From assembly GCF_019448255.1 (NCBI RefSeq), contig NZ_CP080410.1:1426001-1490000 (forward strand): a stretch of DNA of 64,000 nucleotides, read 5' to 3'. The translations under genes and the position numbers were made by a program. This document shows positions 10,542-20,444 of this stretch, one piece after another (positions within the stretch are counted from its first letter, which is position 1; each line of letters starts with the position of its first letter). This DNA comes from Qipengyuania flava. Lineage in GTDB: Bacteria; Pseudomonadota; Alphaproteobacteria; Sphingomonadales; Sphingomonadaceae. Below the pieces are notes generated by a model, which ran no database searches, was not told the origin of the DNA, and worked only from the letters and a program-made list of their open reading frames with translations.

Positions 10542-13500
10542 GCCGCCTTCTTATTGCGCTTTCGTGCCTTGCGCACGATCCCGGACAGACCCTTTGTAAG
10601 CTGGAACAGGCCGTTCAAACGGCTTTCGGGTGAGTTCCAGGCGCGCGCGATCACCAGCTTCATATCAGGCCGCAGCTTGGCCGTGCCCTGCAGCCGGTCG
10701 ACATAGGCGATGAGGCCCGGCCCATCGGGGAAATCGTCATTGTGGAAGGTGACCAGCGTGCCCTGCGCGCCGACATCGATCTTGGCGATGTTCGCTTCGA
10801 TTGCCTGGTGCTTGATCTCGATGAGCTTCACCAGGTTGGCGGTGGCGGGCGGAAGGTCGCCGAAGCGGTCGATCATCTCGGCGGCCAGCGCTTCGATTTC
10901 GGCCTTGTCTTCGGCATCGTTGAGGCGGCGGTAAAGCGCCATGCGCACGGCGAGGTCGGGCACATAATCTTCCGGGATCATGATCGGTGCATCGACCGTA
11001 ATCTGCGGGCTGATTTTCTCCGGCTTCGCCTCCAGACCCAGTTCGCCTGCCTTGGCGGCAAGGATCGCGTCCTCCAGCATCGACTGGTAGAGTTCGAAGC
11101 CGACCTCGCGGATATGGCCCGACTGTTCGTCGCCGAGGAGGTTGCCGGCCCCACGGATGTCGAGATCGTGGCTGGCAAGTTGGAAACCCGCGCCGAGACT
11201 GTCGAGGTCACCAAGCACTTTGAGGCGTTTCTCGGCCACTTCGGAAAGCTGCGTGTCCTTCTCGTAGGTTAGATAGGCATAGGCCCGCAGTTTCGAGCGG
11301 CCCACGCGCCCGCGCAGCTGGTAGAGCTGGGCTAGGCCGAAAATGTCGGCGCGGTGGATAATGATCGTGTTCGCGCTCGGCAGGTCGAGCCCGCTTTCGA
11401 CGATCGTCGTGGCGAGCAGGACTTCGTACTTTCCTTCGTAGAAGGCGCTCATGCGCTCTTCGATCTCGCCCGCGCTCATCTGGCCGTGGGCGGAAACGAA
11501 TTTCACCTCCGGCACGTTCTCATGCAGCCAGTCGGCAATGCCTTCCATGTCGGAAATTCGCGGCACGACGATGAAGCTCTGCCCGCCGCGATGGTGTTCG
11601 CGCAGCAGCGCCTCGCGCATCACCATGTCGTCCCATTCCATGACGTAGGTGCGCACCGCGAGGCGATCGACCGGCGGGGTCTGGATGGTGGAGAGTTCGC
11701 GAAGGCCCGTCATCGCCATTTGCAGTGTGCGCGGGATAGGCGTGGCGGTGAGCGTAAGCATGTGCACATCGGCGCGCAGCTGCTTGAGCTTTTCCTTGTG
11801 GGTGACTCCGAAGCGCTGCTCCTCGTCGACGATCACGAGGCCGAGGTCCTTGAATTTCGTCTGCTTCGAGAGGATCGCGTGCGTGCCGACCACGATGTCG
11901 ATCTGCCCGTCGGCAAGACCCTGGCGCGTTTCCTTCATCTCCTTGGCGGAAACGAGGCGCGACAGGCGCCCTACCTTGAGCGGGAAACCAGCAAAGCGGC
12001 TTGCGAAGTTCTCGTAATGCTGGCGAGCGAGCAGGGTGGTGGGGGCGACCACGGCGACCTGCTGCCCGTTCATCGCGGCTACGAAGGCAGCGCGCAAAGC
12101 GACCTCGGTCTTGCCAAAGCCGACATCGCCGCAGACCAGACGGTCCATCGGCTTGCCGCTTTCCAGGTCTCGCAGCACGTCCTGGATGGCGCGTTCCTGG
12201 TCGTCGGTTTCTTCCCAAGGGAAGCGGTCGAGGAACTGGTTGTAGGGGCCGTCCTCCACCTCCAGCACGGGCGCTTTCTTCAGCGCGCGCTGTGCGGCGA
12301 CCTTGAGCAGCTCGCCAGCGATCTCGCGGATGCGTTCCTTCAGGCGCGCACGGCGTTTCTGCCATGCCTCGCCGCCGAGCCGGTCGAGCATGACCGCCTC
12401 CTCCGAAGAGCCGTAGCGGCTCAGTACATCGATGTTCTCGACCGGGATGAACAGCTTGTCGCCGCCCTTGTATTCCAGTTGGACACAGTCATGCTTCGAC
12501 TTGCCGACCGGGATCGCCTCGAGGCCGAGGTACTTGCCGATACCATGTTCGGTGTGGACGATGAGGTCGCCGACGCTGAGCGCCTGCAATTCGGCAAGGA
12601 AGGCGTCGGCATCCTTGCGCTTCTTCTTGCGGCGCACGAGGCGGTCGCCGAGGATGTCCTGCTCGGTGAGCAGCTCCATCTCGTCATTGGCGAAACTCGC
12701 CTCGATCGGCAGGATCATGGCCGCCGGTTTGCCCTTGGCTGACAGGCCCAGTGCCTCCTGCCAGCTGTCGGCCATCTGCACCGGCGTTCCCGCTTCTTCC
12801 AGGATCGAGGCAATGCGCGAACGGCTGCCCTTGGAATAGGCGGCAAGCAGCGGCCGCTTGCCGGCCTTCGACAGCGCTTTCAGATGGTCGGCAAGGACGG
12901 GATAGACATTGTCGCCGCGCGCGCGTTCCGGCGCGAAATCGCGGCCCGAACGGAAGCCGAAGCTGACCACGCTGTCGCTTTCCGGCTCGTCGAAGACCGT
13001 TGCGCGGTGTGCGGGCACAGCGGCCAGCGCTTCGCGGAATTCGTCGAGCGGCAGGTAAAGTGCGTCGGGCTTCAGCGGACGGTAATTGCCCTTGGCCTGC
13101 CCGGCGATGGCGGTGCGCTGGTCGTAGTAATCGGCCACGTCCTTTGCCCGCTCGTCGGCTGCGGCAAGGGCAGCCTGGTCGATGACCACGAGGTCGTCCT
13201 TCCAGAGATGGTCGAACAGCGTCGCCAGCTTCTCCTCGAACAGGGGCAGCCAGTGTTCCATACCCGCAAGGCGGCGCCCTTCGCTGACCGCTTCGTAGAG
13301 CGGGTCCTGGGTGGCGTTGGCGCCGAACATTTCGCGGTAGCGGCCACGGAAGCGCTTGATGCTGTCTTCATCGAGCAGCGCCTCGCTGGCGGGCAGGAGG
13401 AGATGGCTTTCGAGCCGCCCGGTGCTCATCTGCGTGTTCGGATCGAAGGTGCGCAGGCTCTCCAGCTCGTCGCCGAAGAAGTCGAGCCGCAGGGCCTCGT

Positions 13501-14029
13501 CCATGCCGGAGGGGAAGATGTCGACGATCGACCCGCGCACGGCGTATTCGCCCTTGTCGATCACCGTATCGGTGCGGCCATAGCCCTGCCGCTGGAGAAG
13601 TGCGGCGAGACTTTCGCGGCCGATCTCGAACCCCGGTTTGAATTCCCGCACGCTTTCGCGAATGCGGAAGGGGGTGAGGACGCGCTGCATTACGGCGTTG
13701 GCGGTGGTGACCACCAGCTGCGCCTTTGCCTTGCCCGCTTGCAGGCGATGGAGCGCTGCAAGCCGGCGCGCGCTGATCGACAGGGCGGGGCTGGCGCGGT
13801 CGTAAGGCAGCGAATCCCAGGCGGGGAATTCGATGACCTCAAGCTCGGGCGCGAAGAAGGCGGCTGCGTCCACGATCCCGCGCATGGCGGCATCGTCTGG
13901 CGCGATGAACACGGCGCGGCCCCTGCTGGCGCGCGCAAGATCGGCCATCACAAGCGGCTGCGCGCCGCGCGCAACCTGTGCCAGCGTGAGCGGTTCGGCC
14001 GATTTCAGGATACGGGAGAGGTCGGGCAT
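10538..14029 (-). CDS. mfd: Transcription-repair coupling factor Mfd
   Basis: 1163 aa, the full family length. Mfd pushes stalled RNA polymerase off DNA lesions and recruits UvrA. The N-terminal UvrB-like part (FIRAP-type region, SLPYDRASP) is followed by the RNA-polymerase interaction region (LSVGDLIVHTEHGIGKYLGLE). Next come the RecG-like translocase motifs: Walker A (GDVGFGKTE), the DEEQ box (VDEEQRFGV), TATPIPRTLQMA, and QLRGRVGRS. The C-terminal TRCF domain is complete. Upstream on the same strand is sdhE, and recG is next to that, a common order in alphaproteobacteria. Confidence 0.98.
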   Translation of the reverse strand: MPDLSRILKSAEPLTLAQVARGAQPLVMADLARASRGRAVFIAPDDAAMRGIVDAAAFFAPELEVIEFPAWDSLPYDRASPALSISARRLAALHRLQAGKAKAQLVVTTANAVMQRVLTPFRIRESVREFKPGFEIGRESLAALLQRQGYGRTDTVIDKGEYAVRGSIVDIFPSGMDEALRLDFFGDELESLRTFDPNTQMSTGRLESHLLLPASEALLDEDSIKRFRGRYREMFGANATQDPLYEAVSEGRRLAGMEHWLPLFEEKLATLFDHLWKDDLVVIDQAALAAADERAKDVADYYDQRTAIAGQAKGNYRPLKPDALYLPLDEFREALAAVPAHRATVFDEPESDSVVSFGFRSGRDFAPERARGDNVYPVLADHLKALSKAGKRPLLAAYSKGSRSRIASILEEAGTPVQMADSWQEALGLSAKGKPAAMILPIEASFANDEMELLTEQDILGDRLVRRKKKRKDADAFLAELQALSVGDLIVHTEHGIGKYLGLEAIPVGKSKHDCVQLEYKGGDKLFIPVENIDVLSRYGSSEEAVMLDRLGGEAWQKRRARLKERIREIAGELLKVAAQRALKKAPVLEVEDGPYNQFLDRFPWEETDDQERAIQDVLRDLESGKPMDRLVCGDVGFGKTEVALRAAFVAAMNGQQVAVVAPTTLLARQHYENFASRFAGFPLKVGRLSRLVSAKEMKETRQGLADGQIDIVVGTHAILSKQTKFKDLGLVIVDEEQRFGVTHKEKLKQLRADVHMLTLTATPIPRTLQMAMTGLRELSTIQTPPVDRLAVRTYVMEWDDMVMREALLREHHRGGQSFIVVPRISDMEGIADWLHENVPEVKFVSAHGQMSAGEIEERMSAFYEGKYEVLLATTIVESGLDLPSANTIIIHRADIFGLAQLYQLRGRVGRSKLRAYAYLTYEKDTQLSEVAEKRLKVLGDLDSLGAGFQLASHDLDIRGAGNLLGDEQSGHIREVGFELYQSMLEDAILAAKAGELGLEAKPEKISPQITVDAPIMIPEDYVPDLAVRMALYRRLNDAEDKAEIEALAAEMIDRFGDLPPATANLVKLIEIKHQAIEANIAKIDVGAQGTLVTFHNDDFPDGPGLIAYVDRLQGTAKLRPDMKLVIARAWNSPESRLNGLFQLTKGLSGIVRKARKRNKKAA

Positions 14030-14148
14030 CGTGTTCCTAGCGTTCGAGGGCGCGCAGCGTTCCGCACACGCACGATTGCCCCCTGTCCGGATTGGAGAGG
14101 GGGTGCGGCGCGTGTGATGGATGCGAGATAGGCCTCAGGGCCTCCGCG

Positions 14149-14427
14149 TCAACGCGGAATGTCGACGAAATCCAGCTGCTGCATCGCTTCGATCATAGCG
14201 CCCTGGAAGCGCGGCGGTGTAGGCTGGGTCTTCATGGCCCAGGCCATCACGTCCACATCGTCTTCCTCGAGCAGCGCTTCGAACCAGGCGAGCTCCTCTT
14301 CCTTCCACTCCGCGTGATAGCGGTCGAAGAAGCCGCCGAACATGTAATCGGCCTCGCGCGTGCCACGGTGCCAGGCGCGGAACTTGGCGCGCTGGATGCG
14401 GCCATCGAAGGTGAGGAGATCGGGCAT
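14149..14427 (-). CDS. sdhE: Succinate dehydrogenase assembly factor 2 (FAD assembly factor SdhE)
   Basis: 92 aa. SdhE helps attach FAD covalently to the succinate dehydrogenase flavoprotein. The family signature (R-G-x-R-E-x-D, then an acidic, aromatic C-terminal half) is seen as HRGTREADYMFGGFFD at residues 20-35 and EEELAWFEALLEEDDVDVMAW. The ATG at 14427 is preferred over an in-frame GTG at 14445. Divergent from recG. Confidence 0.9.
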   Translation of the reverse strand: MPDLLTFDGRIQRAKFRAWHRGTREADYMFGGFFDRYHAEWKEEELAWFEALLEEDDVDVMAWAMKTQPTPPRFQGAMIEAMQQLDFVDIPR

Positions 14428-14480
14428 AGGCAGCGGGTAGGGCACTCGCCAAAGCGGTGCAAGCGGCTATAGCACGCCCC

Positions 14481-16544
14481 ATGCGCCCGGATATCCTCAA
14501 TCCCCTGTTTGCCGAGAGCGAGACCCTCGAAGGGGTAGGTCCAAAGCTCAGGAAGCCGCTCGACCGGCTTGGGCTGACCCGGCTGCGCGACTTTGCCTAT
14601 CACCTGCCCGAGCGCTTCGTGACGCGGCGGGCGGTCGAAAATGTCGACGAGGCGGGCGAGGGCGAGCAGATCGTCGTCAAGCTGACCGTCACCGAACACC
14701 GCGGCGGCCGCAGCCCGCGCGCGCCCTACCGCGTGCTGGCGCAGGACGCTGTCGGCAATATTCTGGCGCTGACCTATTTCGGGCGCGCGTCCTACACGGC
14801 GAAAAAGCAGCTGCCGGTGGGCGAAGCGCGCTGGGTCGCGGGCAAGCTGGAACGGTTCGGCGACATGCTACAAATCGTCCATCCCGACCATGTCGTCGAG
14901 GAAGGCGGAGAGACGCTCCAGCGGCTGTGCGAACCTGTCTATCGCCTGTCGGAAGGGCTCACACAGCCCAAGATCGCCGGGCTGGTCGAGCAGGCGCTCG
15001 CCCGCACCCCCGAACTGCCCGAGTGGATCGAAAAGACCCAGCTCGACAAGGAAGGCTGGCCTGCATGGCGCGATGCGCTGGTGCTGGCTCACAAGGGCGA
15101 GAACAAGGGCGCGCGTGACCGGCTCGCCTATGACGAGTTGCTCGCCAACAGCCTGGCGCTGATGCTGGTGCGGGCGGACAACCGCAAGCGCAAGGGCCAG
15201 CCTCTGAAGGGCGACGGCAGCTATCGCGGCAAGCTCGACCTGCCGTTCCCGCTCACCGGCGCACAGCAGCGCTCGATTGCCGAGATCGAGGGCGACATGG
15301 CGCAGGAAGCGCCCATGCTGCGCCTGCTTCAGGGCGACGTCGGCGCGGGCAAGACCGTGGTCGCATTGGAAGCCATGCTGATCGCGGTGGAGGCAAGTGC
15401 GCAGGCGGCGCTGCTCGCCCCGACCGAGATCCTCGCCCGCCAGCATTTCGAAAGCCTGCGCCGCATGGCCGAACCCACCGGCGCGCGGGTCGCGCTGCTG
15501 ACGGGTCGCGACAAGGGCAAGGCGCGCGAGGCAACGCTGATGGGCCTTCTCGACGGCAGCATCGATATCGTTGTCGGCACGCACGCGATCTTCCAGGACA
15601 AGGTTGCCTATCGCAATCTCGCCATGGTCGTGATCGACGAGCAGCACCGTTTCGGTGTCGGTCAGCGCCTGATGCTCGCGAGCAAGGGCAAGCGCGCGCC
15701 GCATGTGCTGGCGATGACCGCAACGCCGATCCCGCGCACGCTGACGCTGGCGCAATATGGCGAGCTCGACGTCAGCAAGCTCGACGAGCTGCCGCCGGGC
15801 CGGCAGGCGATCGACACTGTGGTCATGGGGCAGGGCAAGATCGGCGCGCTGGTCGAACGGCTTGCGGCGCAGATTGCGGAGGGGCGGCAGGCCTATTGGG
15901 TCTGTCCCATGGTGCGCGAAATGGACGGCCCCGAAGATATCGCCGCTGCCGAGGCGCGCTACGCGGCGCTCAAGGAGCGGTTCGGCGAGGATGTGGTCAT
16001 GGTCCACGGACAGCTGGCGCCCGAAATGAAGGACGCGGCGATGGAGCGCTTCGCCAGCGGGCAGGCCAAGCTTCTGGTGGCCACCACGGTCATCGAGGTC
16101 GGCGTGGACGTACCCAATGCGACCCTCATGGTGATCGAACAGGCGGAGCGATTCGGTCTTGCGCAATTGCACCAGCTTCGCGGCCGCGTGGGGCGCGGTA
16201 GCGAGAAGAGCTTCTGCGTCCTCCTCCATGGCGACACATTGTCCGAAACCGCCCAGAAGCGGCTCGCCCTGATGCGCGAATCGCAGGACGGATTCCGGCT
16301 CGCCGAAGAGGATCTGAAACTGCGCGGCGGCGGCGAATTGCTGGGTACGCGGCAATCGGGCGATACGCCTTTCAGCGTCGCGAGTCTGGAGCAGATTACC
16401 GAATTGCTCCCCGCAGCTTACGACGACGCGCGCCTGCTGATGGAACGCGACGGCGGGCTGGAGGGCAGCCGCGGCGAAGCGGCGCGGGTCCTGCTCTACC
16501 TCTTCGAGCGGGATTTCGGCGTGAAGACCCTTCGCGGGGGCTAG
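14481..16544 (+). CDS. recG: ATP-dependent DNA helicase RecG
   Basis: 687 aa. RecG regresses stalled forks and processes branched DNA. The wedge/OB domain is N-terminal (LEGVGPKLRKPLDRLGL, helix-hairpin-helix-like start). The helicase core has Walker A GDVGAGKT at residues 285-292, the DEQH box (VVIDEQHRFGVGQR), TATPIPRTL and QLRGRVGRG. Start at ATG 14481 matches the usual N-terminus; an in-frame GTG at 14457 is less likely. The next gene, an ABC1 kinase, converges after a 4-base gap. Confidence 0.97.
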   Translation: MRPDILNPLFAESETLEGVGPKLRKPLDRLGLTRLRDFAYHLPERFVTRRAVENVDEAGEGEQIVVKLTVTEHRGGRSPRAPYRVLAQDAVGNILALTYFGRASYTAKKQLPVGEARWVAGKLERFGDMLQIVHPDHVVEEGGETLQRLCEPVYRLSEGLTQPKIAGLVEQALARTPELPEWIEKTQLDKEGWPAWRDALVLAHKGENKGARDRLAYDELLANSLALMLVRADNRKRKGQPLKGDGSYRGKLDLPFPLTGAQQRSIAEIEGDMAQEAPMLRLLQGDVGAGKTVVALEAMLIAVEASAQAALLAPTEILARQHFESLRRMAEPTGARVALLTGRDKGKAREATLMGLLDGSIDIVVGTHAIFQDKVAYRNLAMVVIDEQHRFGVGQRLMLASKGKRAPHVLAMTATPIPRTLTLAQYGELDVSKLDELPPGRQAIDTVVMGQGKIGALVERLAAQIAEGRQAYWVCPMVREMDGPEDIAAAEARYAALKERFGEDVVMVHGQLAPEMKDAAMERFASGQAKLLVATTVIEVGVDVPNATLMVIEQAERFGLAQLHQLRGRVGRGSEKSFCVLLHGDTLSETAQKRLALMRESQDGFRLAEEDLKLRGGGELLGTRQSGDTPFSVASLEQITELLPAAYDDARLLMERDGGLEGSRGEAARVLLYLFERDFGVKTLRGG

Positions 16545-16548
16545 GGCC

Positions 16549-17883
16549 TCAGGCAGTCGCGTCGAGAATGCGGCGCACGATGGCCCGCACATCGACCCGC
16601 GCCCCGAGCCGTGCGCCCAAAAGGGCCGTGCCGCTGACCTTGCGCTGGACGAACAGCGTTTCGGCCGGGGGCAGGTGCCAACTCGCCCGGTCCTGCGCGA
16701 TCGGCATGACTTCCTCGCGGATCTCCGGCACGAAGGCGCGGTCCCCGAAGTCGAGCGCCTGTTCGCGCGCCATTTGCGTCACCACGATATCGACCGCGCG
16801 GCGCATCCGTTCGGGATGCCGCTCGAGCGCGACTGGATTGACGAAACCGGCAGCCACCGCCTCGTCCATCACCCGCTCGCGGTCCTCAGCCAGGCCCGCC
16901 TCAAGCAAGCGGCGATAGTGCCCGGAAAGCTTGTCCGAAACCGGTCGCGCAGCGCCGAAGTCGAGCAGCACGATCTTCCCCGAGGCCGACTGGTAGCGGT
17001 AGTTGGCGAAATTGGGATCGGTCTGCATGATCCCGAACTCGAACAGCTCGCGAGCGACAAGTTCGATGAGGTGGGCAAAGACCTCGTCGCGCAGCTCCTG
17101 CGGTTCGTCGACGAGGCTCTCGATCGGGCGGCCTTCTTCGAAACTCATCGCCAGGACCCGGTCGCGCGTCAGCTCCGGCACGAGCTGCGGGACGACGAAC
17201 TCCTCGCGGTCGGCCACCAGCTCTCCAAAGCGCTCCATCATTGCGCCTTCGCGACGGTAGTCGGCTTCCTCGTGAAGCTGCTCCTTGGCCGCTTCCAGCA
17301 GGGGCGCGATGTCGAGCTCTTTCGGCAGGAGGCCGGTCATCGAGAGCAGCGAGGCGACGTTGTCGACATCGGCATCGATGCTCTGCGCGATGCCGGGGTA
17401 TTGCACCTTGATCGCCAGCAGCTCGCCATCAGGCGTCATCGCGCGGTGGACCTGCCCGATGGAGGCCGCGGCAATTGGGCGCGGTTCGAACCTGCGGAAC
17501 TGGCGGCGCCAGTCGCTGCCCCATTGTTCGGCGAGGACCTTGTCGAGCTGGCGCGGGGGCATGAAATCCGCCCGGTCCCGCAGCGAAGCGAGAATGGTGG
17601 CAAGCTCTGGTGGCAGGAGGTCGCCGGCGTCCATCGAGATCATCTGGCCCAGCTTCATCGCCGCGCCGCGAAGGTGGGACAGGCGGTCGGCAAGCCGCTT
17701 GGCGTTGCCGGGCGTCAGCAGGACCTGGTCGAGCCGGGGACGTTCGCCCGCAGCAAGGCGCCGCGCGCTTTCACTGAGCGCCCCGCCAGCTATGCCGCCT
17801 GCGAGCCGGCCGAACCCCGTGAGACGCGAAAGCCGCGAAGCAGGAATGGCGCGGTGGCGCCCCTTGCGCTCCTCGTCAGCCAT
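16549..17883 (-). CDS. ABC1/COQ8-type atypical kinase (UbiB family)
   Basis: 444 aa. Atypical protein-kinase-like ATPase of the UbiB/COQ8/ADCK group, linked to ubiquinone synthesis and membrane lipid handling. The KxGQ motif (KLGQ, residues 77-80) and the Ala-rich loop (AAASIGQVH, 138-146), which replaces the usual P-loop, are present, with the lysine at about 159. The metal-binding motif reads QTDPNFAN, as in mitochondrial COQ8, rather than the HADPHPGN form common in UbiB. Unlike E. coli UbiB, no C-terminal pair of transmembrane helices is evident. Its start overlaps the end of the phosphatase gene by 8 bases, so the two are likely co-translated. Confidence 0.87.
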   Translation of the reverse strand: MADEERKGRHRAIPASRLSRLTGFGRLAGGIAGGALSESARRLAAGERPRLDQVLLTPGNAKRLADRLSHLRGAAMKLGQMISMDAGDLLPPELATILASLRDRADFMPPRQLDKVLAEQWGSDWRRQFRRFEPRPIAAASIGQVHRAMTPDGELLAIKVQYPGIAQSIDADVDNVASLLSMTGLLPKELDIAPLLEAAKEQLHEEADYRREGAMMERFGELVADREEFVVPQLVPELTRDRVLAMSFEEGRPIESLVDEPQELRDEVFAHLIELVARELFEFGIMQTDPNFANYRYQSASGKIVLLDFGAARPVSDKLSGHYRRLLEAGLAEDRERVMDEAVAAGFVNPVALERHPERMRRAVDIVVTQMAREQALDFGDRAFVPEIREEVMPIAQDRASWHLPPAETLFVQRKVSGTALLGARLGARVDVRAIVRRILDATA

Positions 17884-18349
17884 GCTCGTCCAGCAGCGCG
17901 GCTACAAGCGCGCGGGCGCCTGCGTCGACTTCGTGCCAGGTGGCGCGAAAACCGTCGTCCTCGCCGTACCAGGGATCGGCTACCTCGCGCCCCTCTTGGC
18001 CGGGTACGAGATCGAGCAGCATGGCGACCTTGGCCTTGCCGTCGCCCGGATCGACCCGCGCGATATTCGCCATGTTCGAGCGGTCCATGCCGAGGATGAA
18101 ATCGAACTCGTGAAAGTCCGCTGAAGTCAGCTGGCGCCCGCGGTAGGACGTAATGTCGATCCCGTGGACCCGGGCTTCGGCAACGCTGCGCGGATCGGGC
18201 GGCTCGCCGACGTGGTAATTGGCAGTGCCCGCGCTGTCCGCCTCCACATCGAGGCCGGCGTGCGCGGCGGCCTCGCGGAAAGCGGCTTCAGCCAGCGGCG
18301 AACGGCAGATATTGCCTAGGCAGACGAACAGGACTTTTGCAGAGGGCAT
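17876..18349 (-). CDS. Low-molecular-weight protein-tyrosine phosphatase
   Basis: 157 aa cytoplasmic phosphatase. The catalytic P-loop C-x5-R-S is at residues 10-17 (CLGNICRS) and the general-acid loop DPWY lies in the C-terminal third. Length is normal. Members act on phosphotyrosine proteins, in some bacteria on exopolysaccharide tyrosine kinases; no such kinase is next to it here. It is the upstream gene of a pair with the COQ8-like kinase. Confidence 0.93.
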   Translation of the reverse strand: MPSAKVLFVCLGNICRSPLAEAAFREAAAHAGLDVEADSAGTANYHVGEPPDPRSVAEARVHGIDITSYRGRQLTSADFHEFDFILGMDRSNMANIARVDPGDGKAKVAMLLDLVPGQEGREVADPWYGEDDGFRATWHEVDAGARALVAALLDEHG

Positions 18350-18387
18350 ACGCTCTCGCCAATGCAGGGTGAGGAGGGCGGTTCCCG

Positions 18388-20337
18388 CTAGCGGTTCCGG
18401 CGCCCCTCGATCAGGGCATCGACAACGCTGGGATCGGCCAGTGTCGAGGTGTCGCCAAGCGATCCGAACTCGTTCTCTGCAATCTTGCGCAGGATGCGGC
18501 GCATGATCTTGCCTGAACGCGTCTTGGGCAGGGCGGGGGTGAAATGCAGGTGGTCGGGCGTGGCGATCGGGCCGATTTCCTTGCGCACATGGGCGCGCAG
18601 CTCGGCGGTCAGCTCTTCGCTTTCCTCCTCGCCCGCGTTGAGCGTGACATAGCAGTAAATGCCCTGGCCCTTGATATCGTGCGGAAAGCCCACGACCGCG
18701 GCCTCGCTGACCTTGGGATGCAGCACCAGAGCGCTTTCGACCTCGGCCGTTCCCATGCGGTGGCCGGAGACGTTGATCACATCATCCACGCGGCCGGTGA
18801 TCCAGTAATATCCGTCCTCGTCGCGGCGGCAGCCGTCGCCGGTGAAGTACTTGCCCTTGTAGGTGCTGAAATAGGTCTGCACGAAGCGGTCGTGGTCGCC
18901 GTACACCGTGCGCGCCTGGCCCGGCCAGCTGCGCGTGATGCACAGGTTCCCCTCGGTTGCGCCGTCGAGCTCCTTGCCGCCGTTATCGACCAGCTGCGGG
19001 ATAATCCCGAAGAAGGGGCGTCCGGCGCTGCCCGGTTTCATGTCGTGCGCGCCGGGCAGGGTGGTGATCATGCAGCCGCCGGTTTCGGTCTGCCACCAGG
19101 TGTCGATGATCGGCAGCGCGCCCTTTCCGACCGTCTCATGGTACCAGCGCCAGGCCTCCGGATTGATCGGCTCGCCCACGCTGCCGAGCAGGCGGAGCGC
19201 GGACAGATCGTGTTTGGTCACATGGTCATCGCCTTCGCGCATCAGGGCGCGGATTGCGGTGGGGGCGGTATAGAAGATGTTGACGCCCAGCTTCTCGCAT
19301 ACGGCCCAGAAGCGGTCGTGGTCGGGATAGTTGGGCACGCCTTCGAACATCACCGCCGTCGCGCCATTCTGCAGAGGGCCGTAGACGATGTAGCTGTGCC
19401 CGGTGACCCAGCCGATATCGGCGGTGCACCAGAACACTTCGCCTTCACGGTAATCGAAGATGTAGCGGAAGGTGGTCTCGGTCCACACGGCATAGCCGCC
19501 GGTAGTGTGCAGAACGCCCTTCGGCTTTCCGGTCGAGCCGCTGGTGTAGAGGATGAACAGCGGATCTTCCGCGTTCATGGGCTCGCAGGGGCATTCGGCT
19601 GGAACGCCATCGGACAGTTCGTGATACCAGTGATCGCGGCCTTCGGTCATGGAGATGTCGCCGCCCGTGTGGCGCAGGACAAGGACAGCCTTGGCCGGAA
19701 CCTTTTCCAGTGCCGCATCGACATTGGCCTTTAGCGGGATACGCTTGCCGCCACGCAGACCCTCGTCGGCGGTCACGATCCAGTCGCTTGCGCAATCCTC
19801 GACACGGCCCGCGATGGCCTCGGGGCTGAACCCGCCGAAGATGACCGAATGGATTGCCCCGATGCGCGCGCAGGCGAGCATGGCGTAGGCGCCTTCCGGC
19901 ACCATCGGCATGTAGATCGTGACCCGGTCGCCCTTCTGGACGCCCATAGCCTTGAGCGTATTGGCCATGCGGATGACTTCGGCCTGCAGCTCGGCATAGG
20001 TAATCCGGCGGACTTCGCCTTCGGGATCGTCGGGCTCGAAGATCAGCGCCAGGCGATCGCCGTTACCGGCGTCGACATGGCGGTCGACCGCGTTGTGGCA
20101 GATGTTGAGAACCCCGTCCTCGAACCATTTGATCGACACGGGGTCATAGGACCAGTTGGCGATCTTGGTCGGAGGCGTGAACCAGTCCAGCCGCTCGGCC
20201 TGTCCGGCCCAGAAATGGTCGGTGTCCTCGATGCTGCGAGCGTAGAGCGCCTGGTAGTCCTCCAGGGTGCAGTTCGTCCCCTCCATCGCCGCAGCGGGGC
20301 GATGCACCCATTCCGAACGGTCCGCAGCTTCACTCAT
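18388..20337 (-). CDS. acs: Acetyl-coenzyme A synthetase
   Basis: AMP-forming acetate-CoA ligase (649 aa), which activates acetate for the TCA and glyoxylate cycles. The AMP-binding signature ([15 protein letters not shown]) is intact, as are WWQTETGG and the C-terminal [16 protein letters not shown]. The lysine in TRSGKIMRR near the C-terminus is the site that is acetylated in well-studied relatives. The ATG at 20337 follows a GAGGAG ribosome-binding site; the longer frame upstream is unlikely. Functional partner in acetate growth is aceA at 50.3 kb. Confidence 0.97.
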   Translation of the reverse strand: MSEAADRSEWVHRPAAAMEGTNCTLEDYQALYARSIEDTDHFWAGQAERLDWFTPPTKIANWSYDPVSIKWFEDGVLNICHNAVDRHVDAGNGDRLALIFEPDDPEGEVRRITYAELQAEVIRMANTLKAMGVQKGDRVTIYMPMVPEGAYAMLACARIGAIHSVIFGGFSPEAIAGRVEDCASDWIVTADEGLRGGKRIPLKANVDAALEKVPAKAVLVLRHTGGDISMTEGRDHWYHELSDGVPAECPCEPMNAEDPLFILYTSGSTGKPKGVLHTTGGYAVWTETTFRYIFDYREGEVFWCTADIGWVTGHSYIVYGPLQNGATAVMFEGVPNYPDHDRFWAVCEKLGVNIFYTAPTAIRALMREGDDHVTKHDLSALRLLGSVGEPINPEAWRWYHETVGKGALPIIDTWWQTETGGCMITTLPGAHDMKPGSAGRPFFGIIPQLVDNGGKELDGATEGNLCITRSWPGQARTVYGDHDRFVQTYFSTYKGKYFTGDGCRRDEDGYYWITGRVDDVINVSGHRMGTAEVESALVLHPKVSEAAVVGFPHDIKGQGIYCYVTLNAGEEESEELTAELRAHVRKEIGPIATPDHLHFTPALPKTRSGKIMRRILRKIAENEFGSLGDTSTLADPSVVDALIEGRRNR

Positions 20338-20444
20338 GCCGTCACTCTCCTCTTTCACGGACTTCTCTAGGCATTCGTTGCTCGCGTGCAAACGGTTAGC
20401 TTGCGCTCGCATTTTTCAAGGCACCTCGTTAGGGCTGCGCGGCA

